Assembly (NCBI RefSeq): GCF_011038785.1
Contig: NZ_JAAKDT010000036.1
Span: forward strand, 1-36,648
Reading direction: 5' to 3'
DNA: 36,648 bases
Source of the DNA: Parabacteroides sp. ZJ-118
GTDB lineage: Bacteria > Bacteroidota > Bacteroidia > Bacteroidales > Tannerellaceae
Shown here: positions 24,161 to 33,310 of the stretch, piece after piece
Position numbering within the stretch: the stretch's first letter is position 1
Layout: the number at the start of each line of letters is the position of its first letter
Position numbers and translations under genes: made by a program
Notes under the pieces: generated by a model
Database searches by the model: none
What the model was told of the DNA's origin: nothing
The model's input: only the letters and a program-made list of their open reading frames with translations

Positions 24161-25498
24161 ATGTTTGAGAACTTAAGCGAAAGGTTAGACAGATCGTTTA
24201 AACTATTGAAGGGCGAAGGCAAGATTACCGAGATCAATGTGGCGGAAACATTGAAGGATGTGCGTAAAGCGTTGCTGGATGCCGATGTCAATTATAAGGT
24301 TGCCAAGAGTTTTACGGATACGGTAAAAGAGAAGGCTTTAGGACAGAACGTGCTTACATCGATTAAGCCGAGTCAGTTGATGGTTAAGATTGTTCACGAC
24401 GAGTTGGCCAGCTTGATGGGTGGCACGGCGGTCGACGTGAATTTGCAGGGAAATCCCGCCATTATATTGATGTCTGGTTTGCAAGGCTCGGGCAAGACTA
24501 CTTTCACTGGTAAACTAGCGTCTTTATTAAAGACCAAGAAAAATAAGAAACCGTTATTGGCCGCTTGCGACGTGTATCGTCCGGCCGCTATCGAGCAGTT
24601 GCGTGTAGTCGGAGAGCAGGTAGGTGTTCCCGTATACATGGAATTGGAGAATAAGAATCCGGTGGAGATCGCTATGAACGCTATTCGCGAGGCACGGGCG
24701 AAAGGTAATGATGTCGTGATCGTGGATACCGCCGGCCGTTTGGCTATCGACGAGCAGATGATGAACGAGATCGCCGCTATCAAGAGCGCTATCCGGCCGG
24801 ATGAGATCTTGTTCGTGGTAGATGCCATGACGGGGCAGGATGCCGTGAATACCGCGAGGGAATTTAATGAGCGACTGAACTTTGACGGCGTCGTGCTTAC
24901 GAAGTTGGATGGTGATACCCGCGGTGGTGCCGCTTTGTCAATCCGTACGGTTGTCGATAAGCCGATTAAGTTTGTCGGTACGGGCGAGAAGATGGATGCC
25001 TTGGACATTTTCCACCCTGAACGTATGGCGGATCGAATCTTGGGCATGGGTGATATCGTGTCCTTGGTGGAACGGGCCCAAGAGCAATATGACGAGGAAG
25101 AGGCGAAACGTTTGCAAAAGAAGATCGCCAAGAACCAGTTCGATTTTAACGACTTTATCTCCCAGATCCAACAGATCAAGAAGATGGGTAACTTGAAAGA
25201 GCTGGCACTCATGATCCCGGGCGTAGGCAAGGCCCTGAAAGATGTGGATATCGATGATAATGCGTTCAAGAGTATCGAGGCGATCATTTATTCGATGACT
25301 CCGGACGAGCGTAGCAACCCGGCTATCTTGAATGGGTCTCGCCGTCAGCGTATCGCCAAAGGTAGCGGGACGAGCATTCAGGAGGTCAACAAGCTGATCA
25401 AGCAATTTGATGAGACCCGTAAGATGATGCGTATGCTTACTTCCGCAAAGTCGGGCAAGATGAAGCTGCCTTCGATGAAGCCCTCGTTCAGACGTTAA
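24161..25498 (+). CDS. ffh: Signal recognition particle protein Ffh
   Basis: The GTPase of the signal recognition particle; it binds signal sequences of nascent membrane proteins and docks on FtsY. 445 aa: N domain (1-90), G domain with G1 GLQGSGKTT (106-114), DTAGR around 190 and TKLDGDTRGG, then the methionine-rich M domain (about 328-445) that binds 4.5S RNA and signal peptides, ending in a MRMLTSAKSGKMKLP tail. It lies 18 nt before folD. Confidence 0.97.
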   Translation: MFENLSERLDRSFKLLKGEGKITEINVAETLKDVRKALLDADVNYKVAKSFTDTVKEKALGQNVLTSIKPSQLMVKIVHDELASLMGGTAVDVNLQGNPAIILMSGLQGSGKTTFTGKLASLLKTKKNKKPLLAACDVYRPAAIEQLRVVGEQVGVPVYMELENKNPVEIAMNAIREARAKGNDVVIVDTAGRLAIDEQMMNEIAAIKSAIRPDEILFVVDAMTGQDAVNTAREFNERLNFDGVVLTKLDGDTRGGAALSIRTVVDKPIKFVGTGEKMDALDIFHPERMADRILGMGDIVSLVERAQEQYDEEEAKRLQKKIAKNQFDFNDFISQIQQIKKMGNLKELALMIPGVGKALKDVDIDDNAFKSIEAIIYSMTPDERSNPAILNGSRRQRIAKGSGTSIQEVNKLIKQFDETRKMMRMLTSAKSGKMKLPSMKPSFRR

Positions 25499-25516
25499 TT
25501 AACAGGAGACAATCAT

Positions 25517-26413
25517 ATGGAAGAACAACATTATCAATTACTGGATGGTAAGGCTGTTTCCGCTCAGATGAAGAAGGAGATGGCTGAGGAGGTAGCCCGG
25601 ATCAAGGCTGCCGGAGGTAAGATCCCTCACTTGGCCGCTATTTTGGTGGGTCATGACGGTGGCAGCGAGACCTATGTGGCTAGTAAGGTCAAGACTTGCC
25701 AGGAGATTGGTTTTAAGTCAACCTTGATTCGTTTCGAGGACGATGTTACGGAGGAAGAGTTGCTTCGTAAGGTCGATGAGTTAAATGATGATCCGGATGT
25801 GGATGGCTTTATCGTACAGCTTCCGCTCCCGAAGCATATATCCGAGCAGAAGGTGATCGAGGCGATCGATTATCGTAAAGACGTAGATGGCTTCCATCCG
25901 ATTAACGTGGGACGTATGTCTATCGGTTTACCTTGTTTCGTATCGGCCACGCCCGCCGGCATCTTGGAATTATTAAAGCGTTATCGCATCGAGACGCAAG
26001 GAAAGCATTGCGTGGTTTTAGGACGCAGCAATATTGTCGGTAAGCCGATGGCTACCTTGATGATGCAGAAATCTTATCCGGGTGATTGTACGGTGACCGT
26101 ATGTCATAGCCGTTCCAAGAACTTGAAAGAGATGTGTCTGTCTGCCGATATTATTATCGTGGCTTTGGGCGTCCCTGAATTTTTGAAAGGGGATATGGTG
26201 AAAAAAGGAGCCGTGATCGTTGACGTGGGAACGACCCGTATGCCAAGTAGCCAGACCAAGAGCGGATTTAAGTTAACGGGAGATGTCTTGTTTAACGAGG
26301 TCGCTCCTAAATGTTCCTATATCACTCCGGTTCCGGGTGGCGTAGGGCCTATGACAATCATTTCTTTGATGCGTAATACGTTGTTAGCGGGAAAGAGAGC
26401 GATCTATAAGTAA
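25517..26413 (+). CDS. folD: Methylenetetrahydrofolate dehydrogenase/cyclohydrolase
   Basis: A bifunctional enzyme interconverting 5,10-methylene-THF, 5,10-methenyl-THF and 10-formyl-THF. At 298 aa it has normal length. Seen: Y53-VASK57 with the catalytic lysine, the [10 protein letters not shown] block, [13 protein letters not shown] for the dinucleotide fold, and [11 protein letters not shown] near residue 273. It follows ffh by 18 nt and is probably cotranscribed. Confidence 0.97.
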   Translation: MEEQHYQLLDGKAVSAQMKKEMAEEVARIKAAGGKIPHLAAILVGHDGGSETYVASKVKTCQEIGFKSTLIRFEDDVTEEELLRKVDELNDDPDVDGFIVQLPLPKHISEQKVIEAIDYRKDVDGFHPINVGRMSIGLPCFVSATPAGILELLKRYRIETQGKHCVVLGRSNIVGKPMATLMMQKSYPGDCTVTVCHSRSKNLKEMCLSADIIIVALGVPEFLKGDMVKKGAVIVDVGTTRMPSSQTKSGFKLTGDVLFNEVAPKCSYITPVPGGVGPMTIISLMRNTLLAGKRAIYK

Positions 26414-26441
26414 GTGGATAGATAAAAAAGTTCGCAAAAGG

Positions 26442-26472
26442 TTTGTGTAGTCGGAATTTATACCTATCTTTG
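26442..26472 (+). promoter_or_regulatory. Promoter of the tRNA-His pair
   Basis: TTTG (26442-26445), a 19-nt spacer and TATCTTTG (26465-26472), a full consensus promoter about 40 nt before the first tRNA-His. Confidence 0.8.
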
Positions 26473-26510
26473 CGCCGTCTTAGAGGGGAGGTCCCTTGAA
26501 GGGCGGATAT

Positions 26511-26585
26511 GGTGAGAGTAGCTCAGTTGGTTAGAGCATCGGATTGTGGTTCCGAGGGTCGTGGGTTCGAGCCCCATCTTTCACC
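26511..26585 (+). tRNA. tRNA-His (anticodon GTG), copy 1
   Basis: A cloverleaf with the extra 5' G paired to C73, as is typical of tRNA-His. Acceptor GTGAGAG/CTTTCAC, anticodon loop TTGTGGT (GTG) and T-loop TTCGAGC. It is identical to copy 2 over its whole length. Confidence 0.96.
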
Positions 26586-26672
26586 CCCATTGTTGTTTTT
26601 TAGTAAAGACTCTGTGTCGTCAGCAAGGTTTTGTGAACCAAGGCATCTGTGAAGAATGAAGTTTTTTTCCAT

Positions 26673-26747
26673 GGTGAGAGTAGCTCAGTTGGTTAGAGCA
26701 TCGGATTGTGGTTCCGAGGGTCGTGGGTTCGAGCCCCATCTTTCACC
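26673..26747 (+). tRNA. tRNA-His (anticodon GTG), copy 2
   Basis: Identical to copy 1, beginning 162 nt later. The spacer between them is unique and has no obvious promoter, so both are probably cut from one transcript that ends in the hairpin at 26758. Confidence 0.96.
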
Positions 26748-26757
26748 CTGTACAAAT

Positions 26758-26787
26758 AAAAAGGACATCTGACAAAGATGCCCTTTT
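26758..26787 (+). terminator. Intrinsic terminator of the tRNA-His unit
   Basis: AAAAAGG-A-CATC pairs with GATG-C-CCTTTTT around a 7-nt loop, ending in a T-run. It lies 10 nt after the second tRNA. Confidence 0.8.
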
Positions 26788-26909
26788 TATTTTGGCGTTT
26801 CCTTCATCCATTCTTTCAAGTCTCCCCCGTACACACACGTATATATAATGATGTATGTGCTACGTGCGCATGCGGAAGGCAACCGACGGAATGAAGGAAA
26901 TCCTTATTT

Positions 26910-28457
26910 TTATTCATTTATATACAAGCCTTCTCTCGACAGTTGCTTGTCTAAATTCGCTACACCTAAGGCTATGACTGCGGTAACCGTGGCCGTATGC
27001 TCTTGGTATTCGGGAATATTCTTTGTGTATAAATCCCGTTCCGTATGCCAGATCTCACCGTAATTAAAATCATATCCTTTGAAATCCTCTGTGGTGAAAC
27101 CTAATGTAGGGACACCTTCGATGGCGAAAACCGATGCGTCTGTTCCACCCATGCTTGTCGGGCGTTTACGGGGCTCGCGAACTTTTACCTCGAAAGGATA
27201 GTCCGGACGGATTTTCTTGATGGGTTCGCTGATCTTCACGAAATCATCATACATGGCTTGAGGGACGGAAATACCGACAGGAGGTTCCGTGCCGCCGTCA
27301 CGGTTGAACAGATTCGCGATTTTGGGTAATTTATCCTTATGCGCTTTCACCCAAGCTTGTGCTCCTAATAATCCAAATTCCTCACCGGCGAACCCGATAA
27401 ATAAGATCGTGCGCTTAGGTTTGGCTCCGGATTTGGCGATCATGCGGGCGGCTTCCATCATCGGGCCGATTCCCGTACCACAGTCGATACCTCCGGTAGC
27501 CACGTCGAAAGCATCTAGGTGACCACTGATAATTACATATTCGTCCGGGTATTTGCTACCTTTAATAGACGCTACCACGTTATGGTATTTAACCGGGCCT
27601 AATTTAAAATGATTGCGGATGTCGAACTCTAGCTCGAATGTACGTCTTTCCTTCACCATTTGTTCGATGATAGCGAATTGATGCTCGTCCAACTTGATAT
27701 CCGGAAGTTCCGGCAGATTATCGAAGTTCGTATTCGGATCGTTCATCATTTTCCGGTCGTATAGCGCACGGATAGGCACGGCAGAGGATTGGATAAAACC
27801 TAAAGCTCCGGCCTCGCACATCTCCTTATAATACAAACCGGGGAATTCTTTGTAAGGTAATATCTCGTTTTTCTCCCCGTTTTCCCTGTTGCGGCGTCTG
27901 AGATCATTGTTTTTCTTCATGATCTCGTTGTTCTCTTTCTTGATCTCCGCACGAATGGAATCTCCCGAGGCAGAACGGTCAATCGGCCAACCCGTGTTTT
28001 TCCCTGAGATAAGAACCCAGGCCCCGTTCAATTTTCCTTTGATTTTCTGGAATTCCATGTCGTTATGAGGCTCCATCACCACATGTCCGCGTTGCACGCC
28101 TTTCGTCCCGGAGGTGTAAGAAGGGGTGGCGAAATGCAGGATCATTCCGTTGTCACCCAACAAGCGTCCGAACCAAGGCCCTCGATTGAAACCGACAGGG
28201 ACGGTACCGGCCTCTTCTAATTGGACATCAAGTCCCCAACTTTTAAATTCGCGCACCATCCACTCGGCAGCGTTCTCATAAGCGTCGGAACCAATCAATC
28301 GTCCACCAAAACGGTTTGTCAGGATATCCAGCTGATGCATCACTTGGTTGTCATTCTGACCCATCTCGATAATTTTCTTTACGGCCGCATCCTGCGCTGG
28401 TACAGGAGAAGTCGTCATGCAGGCTAGAGCCGCACAAACGAGTAAAATCTTTTTCAT
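26910..28457 (-). CDS. M28 family zinc aminopeptidase, exported
   Basis: A 515-aa peptidase with a signal peptide (about 1-21). The two-zinc site is visible: H313-x-D315 in SGHLDAFD, D in GIDCGTG, E-E in GFAGEEFG, D in NRDGG, and His in EIWHTERD. A protease-associated insert lies before the catalytic half, and the segment near 170-205 is a charged helix (KKENNEIMKKNNDLRRR). It probably releases N-terminal amino acids from peptides in the periplasm. It stands alone and diverges from the metal-efflux operon. Confidence 0.94.
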   Translation of the reverse strand: MKKILLVCAALACMTTSPVPAQDAAVKKIIEMGQNDNQVMHQLDILTNRFGGRLIGSDAYENAAEWMVREFKSWGLDVQLEEAGTVPVGFNRGPWFGRLLGDNGMILHFATPSYTSGTKGVQRGHVVMEPHNDMEFQKIKGKLNGAWVLISGKNTGWPIDRSASGDSIRAEIKKENNEIMKKNNDLRRRNRENGEKNEILPYKEFPGLYYKEMCEAGALGFIQSSAVPIRALYDRKMMNDPNTNFDNLPELPDIKLDEHQFAIIEQMVKERRTFELEFDIRNHFKLGPVKYHNVVASIKGSKYPDEYVIISGHLDAFDVATGGIDCGTGIGPMMEAARMIAKSGAKPKRTILFIGFAGEEFGLLGAQAWVKAHKDKLPKIANLFNRDGGTEPPVGISVPQAMYDDFVKISEPIKKIRPDYPFEVKVREPRKRPTSMGGTDASVFAIEGVPTLGFTTEDFKGYDFNYGEIWHTERDLYTKNIPEYQEHTATVTAVIALGVANLDKQLSREGLYINE

Positions 28458-28626
28458 AAAGTAGCATTTATTTCAGTACTGCAAATAAAAAGATAAAATC
28501 GGATTACACCAAATAATTTATCTGTTTAAGTCGGAATTTCTTTTAAAGGTTATAATTTAAGTACGGGATGTGTGAAGCTTAATGTCATTCTTTTATGTAA
28601 CTTCGCGGCCTAAACAGGATTGGCGA

Positions 28627-28977
28627 ATGAAAACACTGCGTAGCTTACAATGGTTAAGGCCTCTTTGGGTGGTACTCTTCATGAGTTACTACGTGGGTGG
28701 CACGGTCTTTATCCATACGCACCATTTCCTGACATACAGTATCACTCACTCTCACCCTTATCTGCCGGGTACCGATGGCTTGCCCCATCATGATCATAGT
28801 CTGGTCGCTTTTAATACGATCGAGGAACTGACAGGGTTATGCATGGAATGGATACCATACTTGTCGATGGCTATGGCTTGGGTGCTTTTGTTGAGGGGGC
28901 TTTCCAGACCCGGAGAAGAAATAACATTACGCCTTCTCCGGTGTGCCAGATTACGTGCTCCCCCTTGTTTAGTATAA
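28627..28977 (+). CDS. Small His-rich membrane protein heading the metal-efflux operon
   Basis: A protein of about 116 aa. I prefer the start MKTLRSLQW at 28627 over the ATG 45 nt upstream, because it gives a normal positively charged N-terminus before the first hydrophobic segment (about 11-28). A histidine-rich stretch follows (IHTHHFLTYSITHSHPYLP, then LPHHDHSL) and a second hydrophobic segment (about 81-94). This topology would put the histidines in the periplasm. It precedes the RND adaptor by 56 nt. A metal-binding role is inferred from the histidines and the neighbours; I do not recognise a named family. Confidence 0.7.
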   Translation: MKTLRSLQWLRPLWVVLFMSYYVGGTVFIHTHHFLTYSITHSHPYLPGTDGLPHHDHSLVAFNTIEELTGLCMEWIPYLSMAMAWVLLLRGLSRPGEEITLRLLRCARLRAPPCLV

Positions 28978-29033
28978 AATATGGATCAAGTAATTAGAAT
29001 CACTTTTTATACTAAATATTTTACGCGTTTTAT

Positions 29034-30143
29034 ATGAAATCTATATTTTTGCTATTGCTTCCGGCAATAGTATTATGCTCTTGCCATACCCAAAAGCAAG
29101 AGGATGAGTCTGCGCATGCCGTAACACTCAAAGGGGATATTATACATATCGGTGCCGAATCTCCTGTTTTATCCAAGTTGACAAAGGAAACGGTTAAACA
29201 GGAACCTTACCGTATGGAGTTTACCACCTCGGGAGTCATACAAGCGATTCCCTCAAATTATGCGGAGGTGGCTTCACCGGTAAGTGGGCGAATTATGAAA
29301 TCGTTCGTTCGCTTAGGGCAGAAAGTGGCCCCGGGCAGTCCGATCTTCGAGATTAGCGCCCCCGCTGTTTATGAGACGGGGAAATCTTATTACCAAGCTC
29401 GCCAAGAAATGGAACTGGCTTTGAAAAGTTTGAATCGGGAGAAAGACTTGATGAAAAATAAGGTCGGTGTCCAAAAGGAATTGGAAGAAGCCGAGGTGAA
29501 TTACGAGTTAAAGAAAAAAGATTATGAAAATATGGTCGCCGCTTTGAAAGTCTTCCAGATTAATCCGGATGAAATGGCTTTGGGGCAACCATTGATCGTT
29601 CGCTCGCCTATAGCCGGGGAGGTTGTGAAGGATCGGATCGTAATCGGGCAATATATGAAAGAGGACGCCGAGCCTGTGGCTGTCATCGCCGATTTGAGCA
29701 AGGTATGGGTGGTCGCCCATGTAAAAGAGAAGGATTTGAGTTTAATACAAGCGTTGGATGAGGTGGAAATCCGTTTGGTCGCTATGCCGGATAAACCGAT
29801 ATCGGGAAAGATTTATCACATCAGCGAGATGCTGGATCCCGATACCCGTTCGGTGGAGGTCTTGATCGAGTGCGATAACAGTACCCGTTTGATGAAACCG
29901 GAAATGTATGGCACCGTCAAGCTGAGCGATCGTGAGGCGGAGGTGATCCGTATACCGACTTCTGCCATTTTGCAGGAAGAGGAGAATATGTACGTATTGG
30001 TGGAATTGGGGAACAACGATTACCGGAAGCAAAAGATCGAGACCGGCCTTACCGAAGATGGCAAGACGATGGTTTTGTCTGGCTTGAGCGTGGGTGACGA
30101 GATCGTAGCTACGGGAGCGTTTTATTTACTTGACGTCCGCTAA
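29034..30143 (+). CDS. RND efflux periplasmic adaptor (CzcB/CusB-like) lipoprotein
   Basis: A 369-aa membrane fusion protein linking the inner-membrane pump to the outer-membrane channel. The signal peptide ends with lipobox LCSC (C17). Order: beta-barrel/lipoyl half (FTTSGVIQAIP, VASPVSGRIMKSFVRLGQKV), helical hairpin (about 110-175, MELALKSLNREKDLM), second lipoyl half (VRSPIAGEVV), then beta-barrel and membrane-proximal domains. The pump gene begins 6 nt after its stop, a tight operon. Confidence 0.94.
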   Translation: MKSIFLLLLPAIVLCSCHTQKQEDESAHAVTLKGDIIHIGAESPVLSKLTKETVKQEPYRMEFTTSGVIQAIPSNYAEVASPVSGRIMKSFVRLGQKVAPGSPIFEISAPAVYETGKSYYQARQEMELALKSLNREKDLMKNKVGVQKELEEAEVNYELKKKDYENMVAALKVFQINPDEMALGQPLIVRSPIAGEVVKDRIVIGQYMKEDAEPVAVIADLSKVWVVAHVKEKDLSLIQALDEVEIRLVAMPDKPISGKIYHISEMLDPDTRSVEVLIECDNSTRLMKPEMYGTVKLSDREAEVIRIPTSAILQEEENMYVLVELGNNDYRKQKIETGLTEDGKTMVLSGLSVGDEIVATGAFYLLDVR

Positions 30144-30149
30144 CGAATT

Positions 30150-33100
30150 ATGAAAAAGATTATTTATCTGGCGATACATCGGCGAGGATTGATGTTCGTC
30201 TTATTCCTGTTCTTGGCGATCGTTGGTTATTATTCTTGGACGCGGTTGGCGATAGATGCTTATCCGGATATCGCCGATACCACTGTGCAAGTCGTGACGC
30301 AGGTTCCCGGATTGGCAGCCGAGGAGATCGAGCAACAAATCAGTATTCCGATCGAGCGGGCTATGAATGGTTTGCCGGGATTAAATGTAATGCGTAGCAA
30401 GAATACGTTCGGTTTGTCTACGGTCGTATTGGTTTTTGATGATGGTATTGAGGATTATTGGGCCCGCCAACGTGTACAAGAACGGTTGGTAGACGTGGAG
30501 CTTCCTTATAACGCGGTTCCCGGCTTAAATCCCTTGACTTCGCCGACGGGAGAGATCTTTCGTTATGTGGTGGAAAGTGACTGTTTGGACTTGAGGGAGT
30601 TGACCGATTTGCATAAATGGGTAATTATTCCGAGACTGAAACAGGTTACGGGTGTGGCGGACGTAAGTAATTACGGCGGTATCACTACCCAATATCAGAT
30701 CGAGGTGAACCCTTATAAGATGGAGCAATACGACATTACCTTAGGGGATATTACGGAAAAGATAGAGAAGAACAACGTGAACGCCGGTGGTAGCATGTTA
30801 AGCCGGGGAGATTTGAGTTATGTGATCCGTGGAATCGGTCTGGTTAAGGACTTGGAAGACTTGGGGCATATCGTGATCAAGACCGTGAACGCTGTCCCGG
30901 TCTACTTAAATGACATCGGTAAACTGAAATACGGGAACTTGGAGCGTAAGGGGGTTTTAGGTTTTACGGACGATACCCGTGATTATTCCGATGGCGTGGA
31001 AGGTATCGTGCAAATGCTCAGGGGGGAGAATCCGTCCCGGGTGTTGGAGGATGTGCATAAGGCGGTAGAAGAACTAAATAACGAGACACTTCCCGAGGGG
31101 ACCCGTATCCATCCGTTTATGGATCGTACGGATTTGGTTAATACGACTTTGCATACGGTATCGCATACCCTGTTCGAGGGCATGGTACTGGTCGTCTTAG
31201 TATTGATCTTATTCTTGGGGAGTTGGCGTGGCGCTTTGTTGGTGGCTTTAACTATTCCCTTGTCTCTATTGATTGCCTTTATCTTGATGCATGTTACGAA
31301 TATCCCTGCGAACCTACTTTCCTTGGGTGCTATAGACTTCGGTATTTTGGTAGACGGAGCGATCGTGATGATGGAGACGGTCTTGAAGAAAAGGGAACGG
31401 CATCCGGATGAGGTGTTGACGGAGGATTCGATCTTGCGCCGTACGACAGAGGTGGCTCGCCCGATCTTTTTCTCTACATTGATTATTATAACCGCCTATC
31501 TTCCTTTGTTCGCTTTTGAGCATATTGAGAAGAAATTGTTTACGCCAATGGCTTATACTGTAGGGTATGCCTTACTGGGCGCTTTGTGCGTGGCTTTATT
31601 CTTGATTCCGGGATTGGCTTTCTATGCGTATCGTAAGCCGGGAAAGAGTTATCATAATCGTTGGTTGGAGAAGCTTTCCGCGGCTTATCATTCGCAAATT
31701 GTCCGGTTGATAGAGAAGCCAAGACGGGTTATTGTACCGTTATTGGCGATATTGCTGGGTGCGGGGGGTCTGAGTTATACCGTAGGAAAAGACTTTTTGC
31801 CCCCGTTGGATGAGGGATCGATCTGGATACAGGTGCAGCTTCCTCCGGGTATTTCCATCGAGAAATCGAAGGAGATGGGGGCGGAGCTTCGGAAGACTTT
31901 GAAAGAGTTTGAGGAAGTCTCGTATGTAATGACTCAAGTAGGCCGCGATGATGAGGGGGCAGAAGCGTTCTCGCTCTCCCATGTGGAGTGTGGTGTGGGA
32001 TTGAAGCCCTATCGTACGTGGAAGTTCGGCAAGACGAAAGCGGATTTGATCGAGGAGATGGCGGCTAAGTTGGAGACCATGCCCGGCTATTCGGTCGGTT
32101 TCTCCCAGCCGATCATTGATATGGTGATGGATCAGATCGCCGGGGCTCACAGTGATTTGGCGTTGAAGATCTATAGCGATGATATTACGGAAAGTCGCCA
32201 TATAGCGGATCAAGTCGCTAATGTGTTGAAGGAAATACCGGGTGCTGCCGATGTGGCGGTAGATCAAGAGCCTCCGTTGCCGCAATTGCAGATTATCGCA
32301 GATCGTGCCCGTATCGCCCAGTATGGCTTGAACGTGTCGGATGTGGCTGATTTGATTGAGTTAGCGATCGGTGGAGCTTCTATCTCCCAGATATTTGTCG
32401 GAAGTAAAAGTTACGACGTGATTTGCCGTTTCGATGACGCTAGCCGCAATTCTCCCGAACGTATCGGTAATCTATTGCTGACTACCGGTTCTGGAACGAA
32501 GATTCCTCTTTCGCAAGTAGCGGAGATTAAGATGACAACGGGTGCCAGTATGATTACCCGTGAGATGAATAAACGGCACTTGACGGTACGGGTCAATTTA
32601 CGTGGCGTGGACTTGACGGCGTTCTTGAATAGAGCGAATGCGTTGATTGATAAAAAGGTGAAATACGATCATGATTCCGTGCATTTGAAATGGGCCGGAC
32701 AGTTTGAGAACCAGCATCGTGCGTATGCCCGTTTGGGGGCTGTGGTTCCTTTGGCGTTGGGACTGATGCTACTTCTGTTGTTTGCGGCTTGCGGTAAATT
32801 CCGGCAGGCGGCTTTGATGATGAGTGTCGTTCCCTTGGCCTTGTTTGGTGGTATGTTGGCGTTGAATGTCCGGGGAATGACGTTGAATGTTTCCTCGGCG
32901 GTTGGTTTTATTGCTTTGGTCGGTGTCGCTATCCAAAATGGCGTGATTATGATTTCCCATATCAATAACTTGCGTACAAGGGAACGGGATTTGAGAGATG
33001 CGGTGATAACGGGAACCAAGCACCGTTTCCGCCCGATCTTGATGACGGCTACGGTTGCAGTCTTGGGCTTGTTTCCTGCCTCTGTCAGTACAGGTATCGG

Positions 33101-33263
33101 TTCGGACGTGCAGCGTCCCTTGGCTACGGTAATCGTTTACGGGCTTTTATTTGCCACGGTTATTACGCTTTATGTACTTCCCGCTTTATACTATATGATC
33201 GAGAGACATTATGAGGAGAAGGATTTGACGTCGGTGTCGGAGGAAAAAGAGCTGCACGCTTAA
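30150..33263 (+). CDS. Heavy-metal RND efflux pump (CzcA-like)
   Basis: A 1037-aa inner-membrane proton/metal antiporter of the HME-RND family, with 12 transmembrane helices and two large periplasmic loops. The proton-relay motif in helix 4 is D396-FGILV-D402-GAIVMM-E409, matching the DFG-DGA-VEN type of Co/Zn/Cd pumps rather than the Cu/Ag CusA type. Middle of the operon, 6 nt after the adaptor and followed by the TolC-like gene. Probable substrates are Zn2+, Co2+ or Cd2+. Confidence 0.95.
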   Translation: MKKIIYLAIHRRGLMFVLFLFLAIVGYYSWTRLAIDAYPDIADTTVQVVTQVPGLAAEEIEQQISIPIERAMNGLPGLNVMRSKNTFGLSTVVLVFDDGIEDYWARQRVQERLVDVELPYNAVPGLNPLTSPTGEIFRYVVESDCLDLRELTDLHKWVIIPRLKQVTGVADVSNYGGITTQYQIEVNPYKMEQYDITLGDITEKIEKNNVNAGGSMLSRGDLSYVIRGIGLVKDLEDLGHIVIKTVNAVPVYLNDIGKLKYGNLERKGVLGFTDDTRDYSDGVEGIVQMLRGENPSRVLEDVHKAVEELNNETLPEGTRIHPFMDRTDLVNTTLHTVSHTLFEGMVLVVLVLILFLGSWRGALLVALTIPLSLLIAFILMHVTNIPANLLSLGAIDFGILVDGAIVMMETVLKKRERHPDEVLTEDSILRRTTEVARPIFFSTLIIITAYLPLFAFEHIEKKLFTPMAYTVGYALLGALCVALFLIPGLAFYAYRKPGKSYHNRWLEKLSAAYHSQIVRLIEKPRRVIVPLLAILLGAGGLSYTVGKDFLPPLDEGSIWIQVQLPPGISIEKSKEMGAELRKTLKEFEEVSYVMTQVGRDDEGAEAFSLSHVECGVGLKPYRTWKFGKTKADLIEEMAAKLETMPGYSVGFSQPIIDMVMDQIAGAHSDLALKIYSDDITESRHIADQVANVLKEIPGAADVAVDQEPPLPQLQIIADRARIAQYGLNVSDVADLIELAIGGASISQIFVGSKSYDVICRFDDASRNSPERIGNLLLTTGSGTKIPLSQVAEIKMTTGASMITREMNKRHLTVRVNLRGVDLTAFLNRANALIDKKVKYDHDSVHLKWAGQFENQHRAYARLGAVVPLALGLMLLLLFAACGKFRQAALMMSVVPLALFGGMLALNVRGMTLNVSSAVGFIALVGVAIQNGVIMISHINNLRTRERDLRDAVITGTKHRFRPILMTATVAVLGLFPASVSTGIGSDVQRPLATVIVYGLLFATVITLYVLPALYYMIERHYEEKDLTSVSEEKELHA

Positions 33264-33310
33264 TCCGGAGGTGGAATTAAAAAAGATGTACAATGTTTAG
33301 ATTAGAAGAT

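Noticed and set aside
24394-25287. 297-codon minus-strand ORF inside ffh
   Set aside because: Long antisense frame created by codon bias of a conserved gene; Ffh is clearly the real product.
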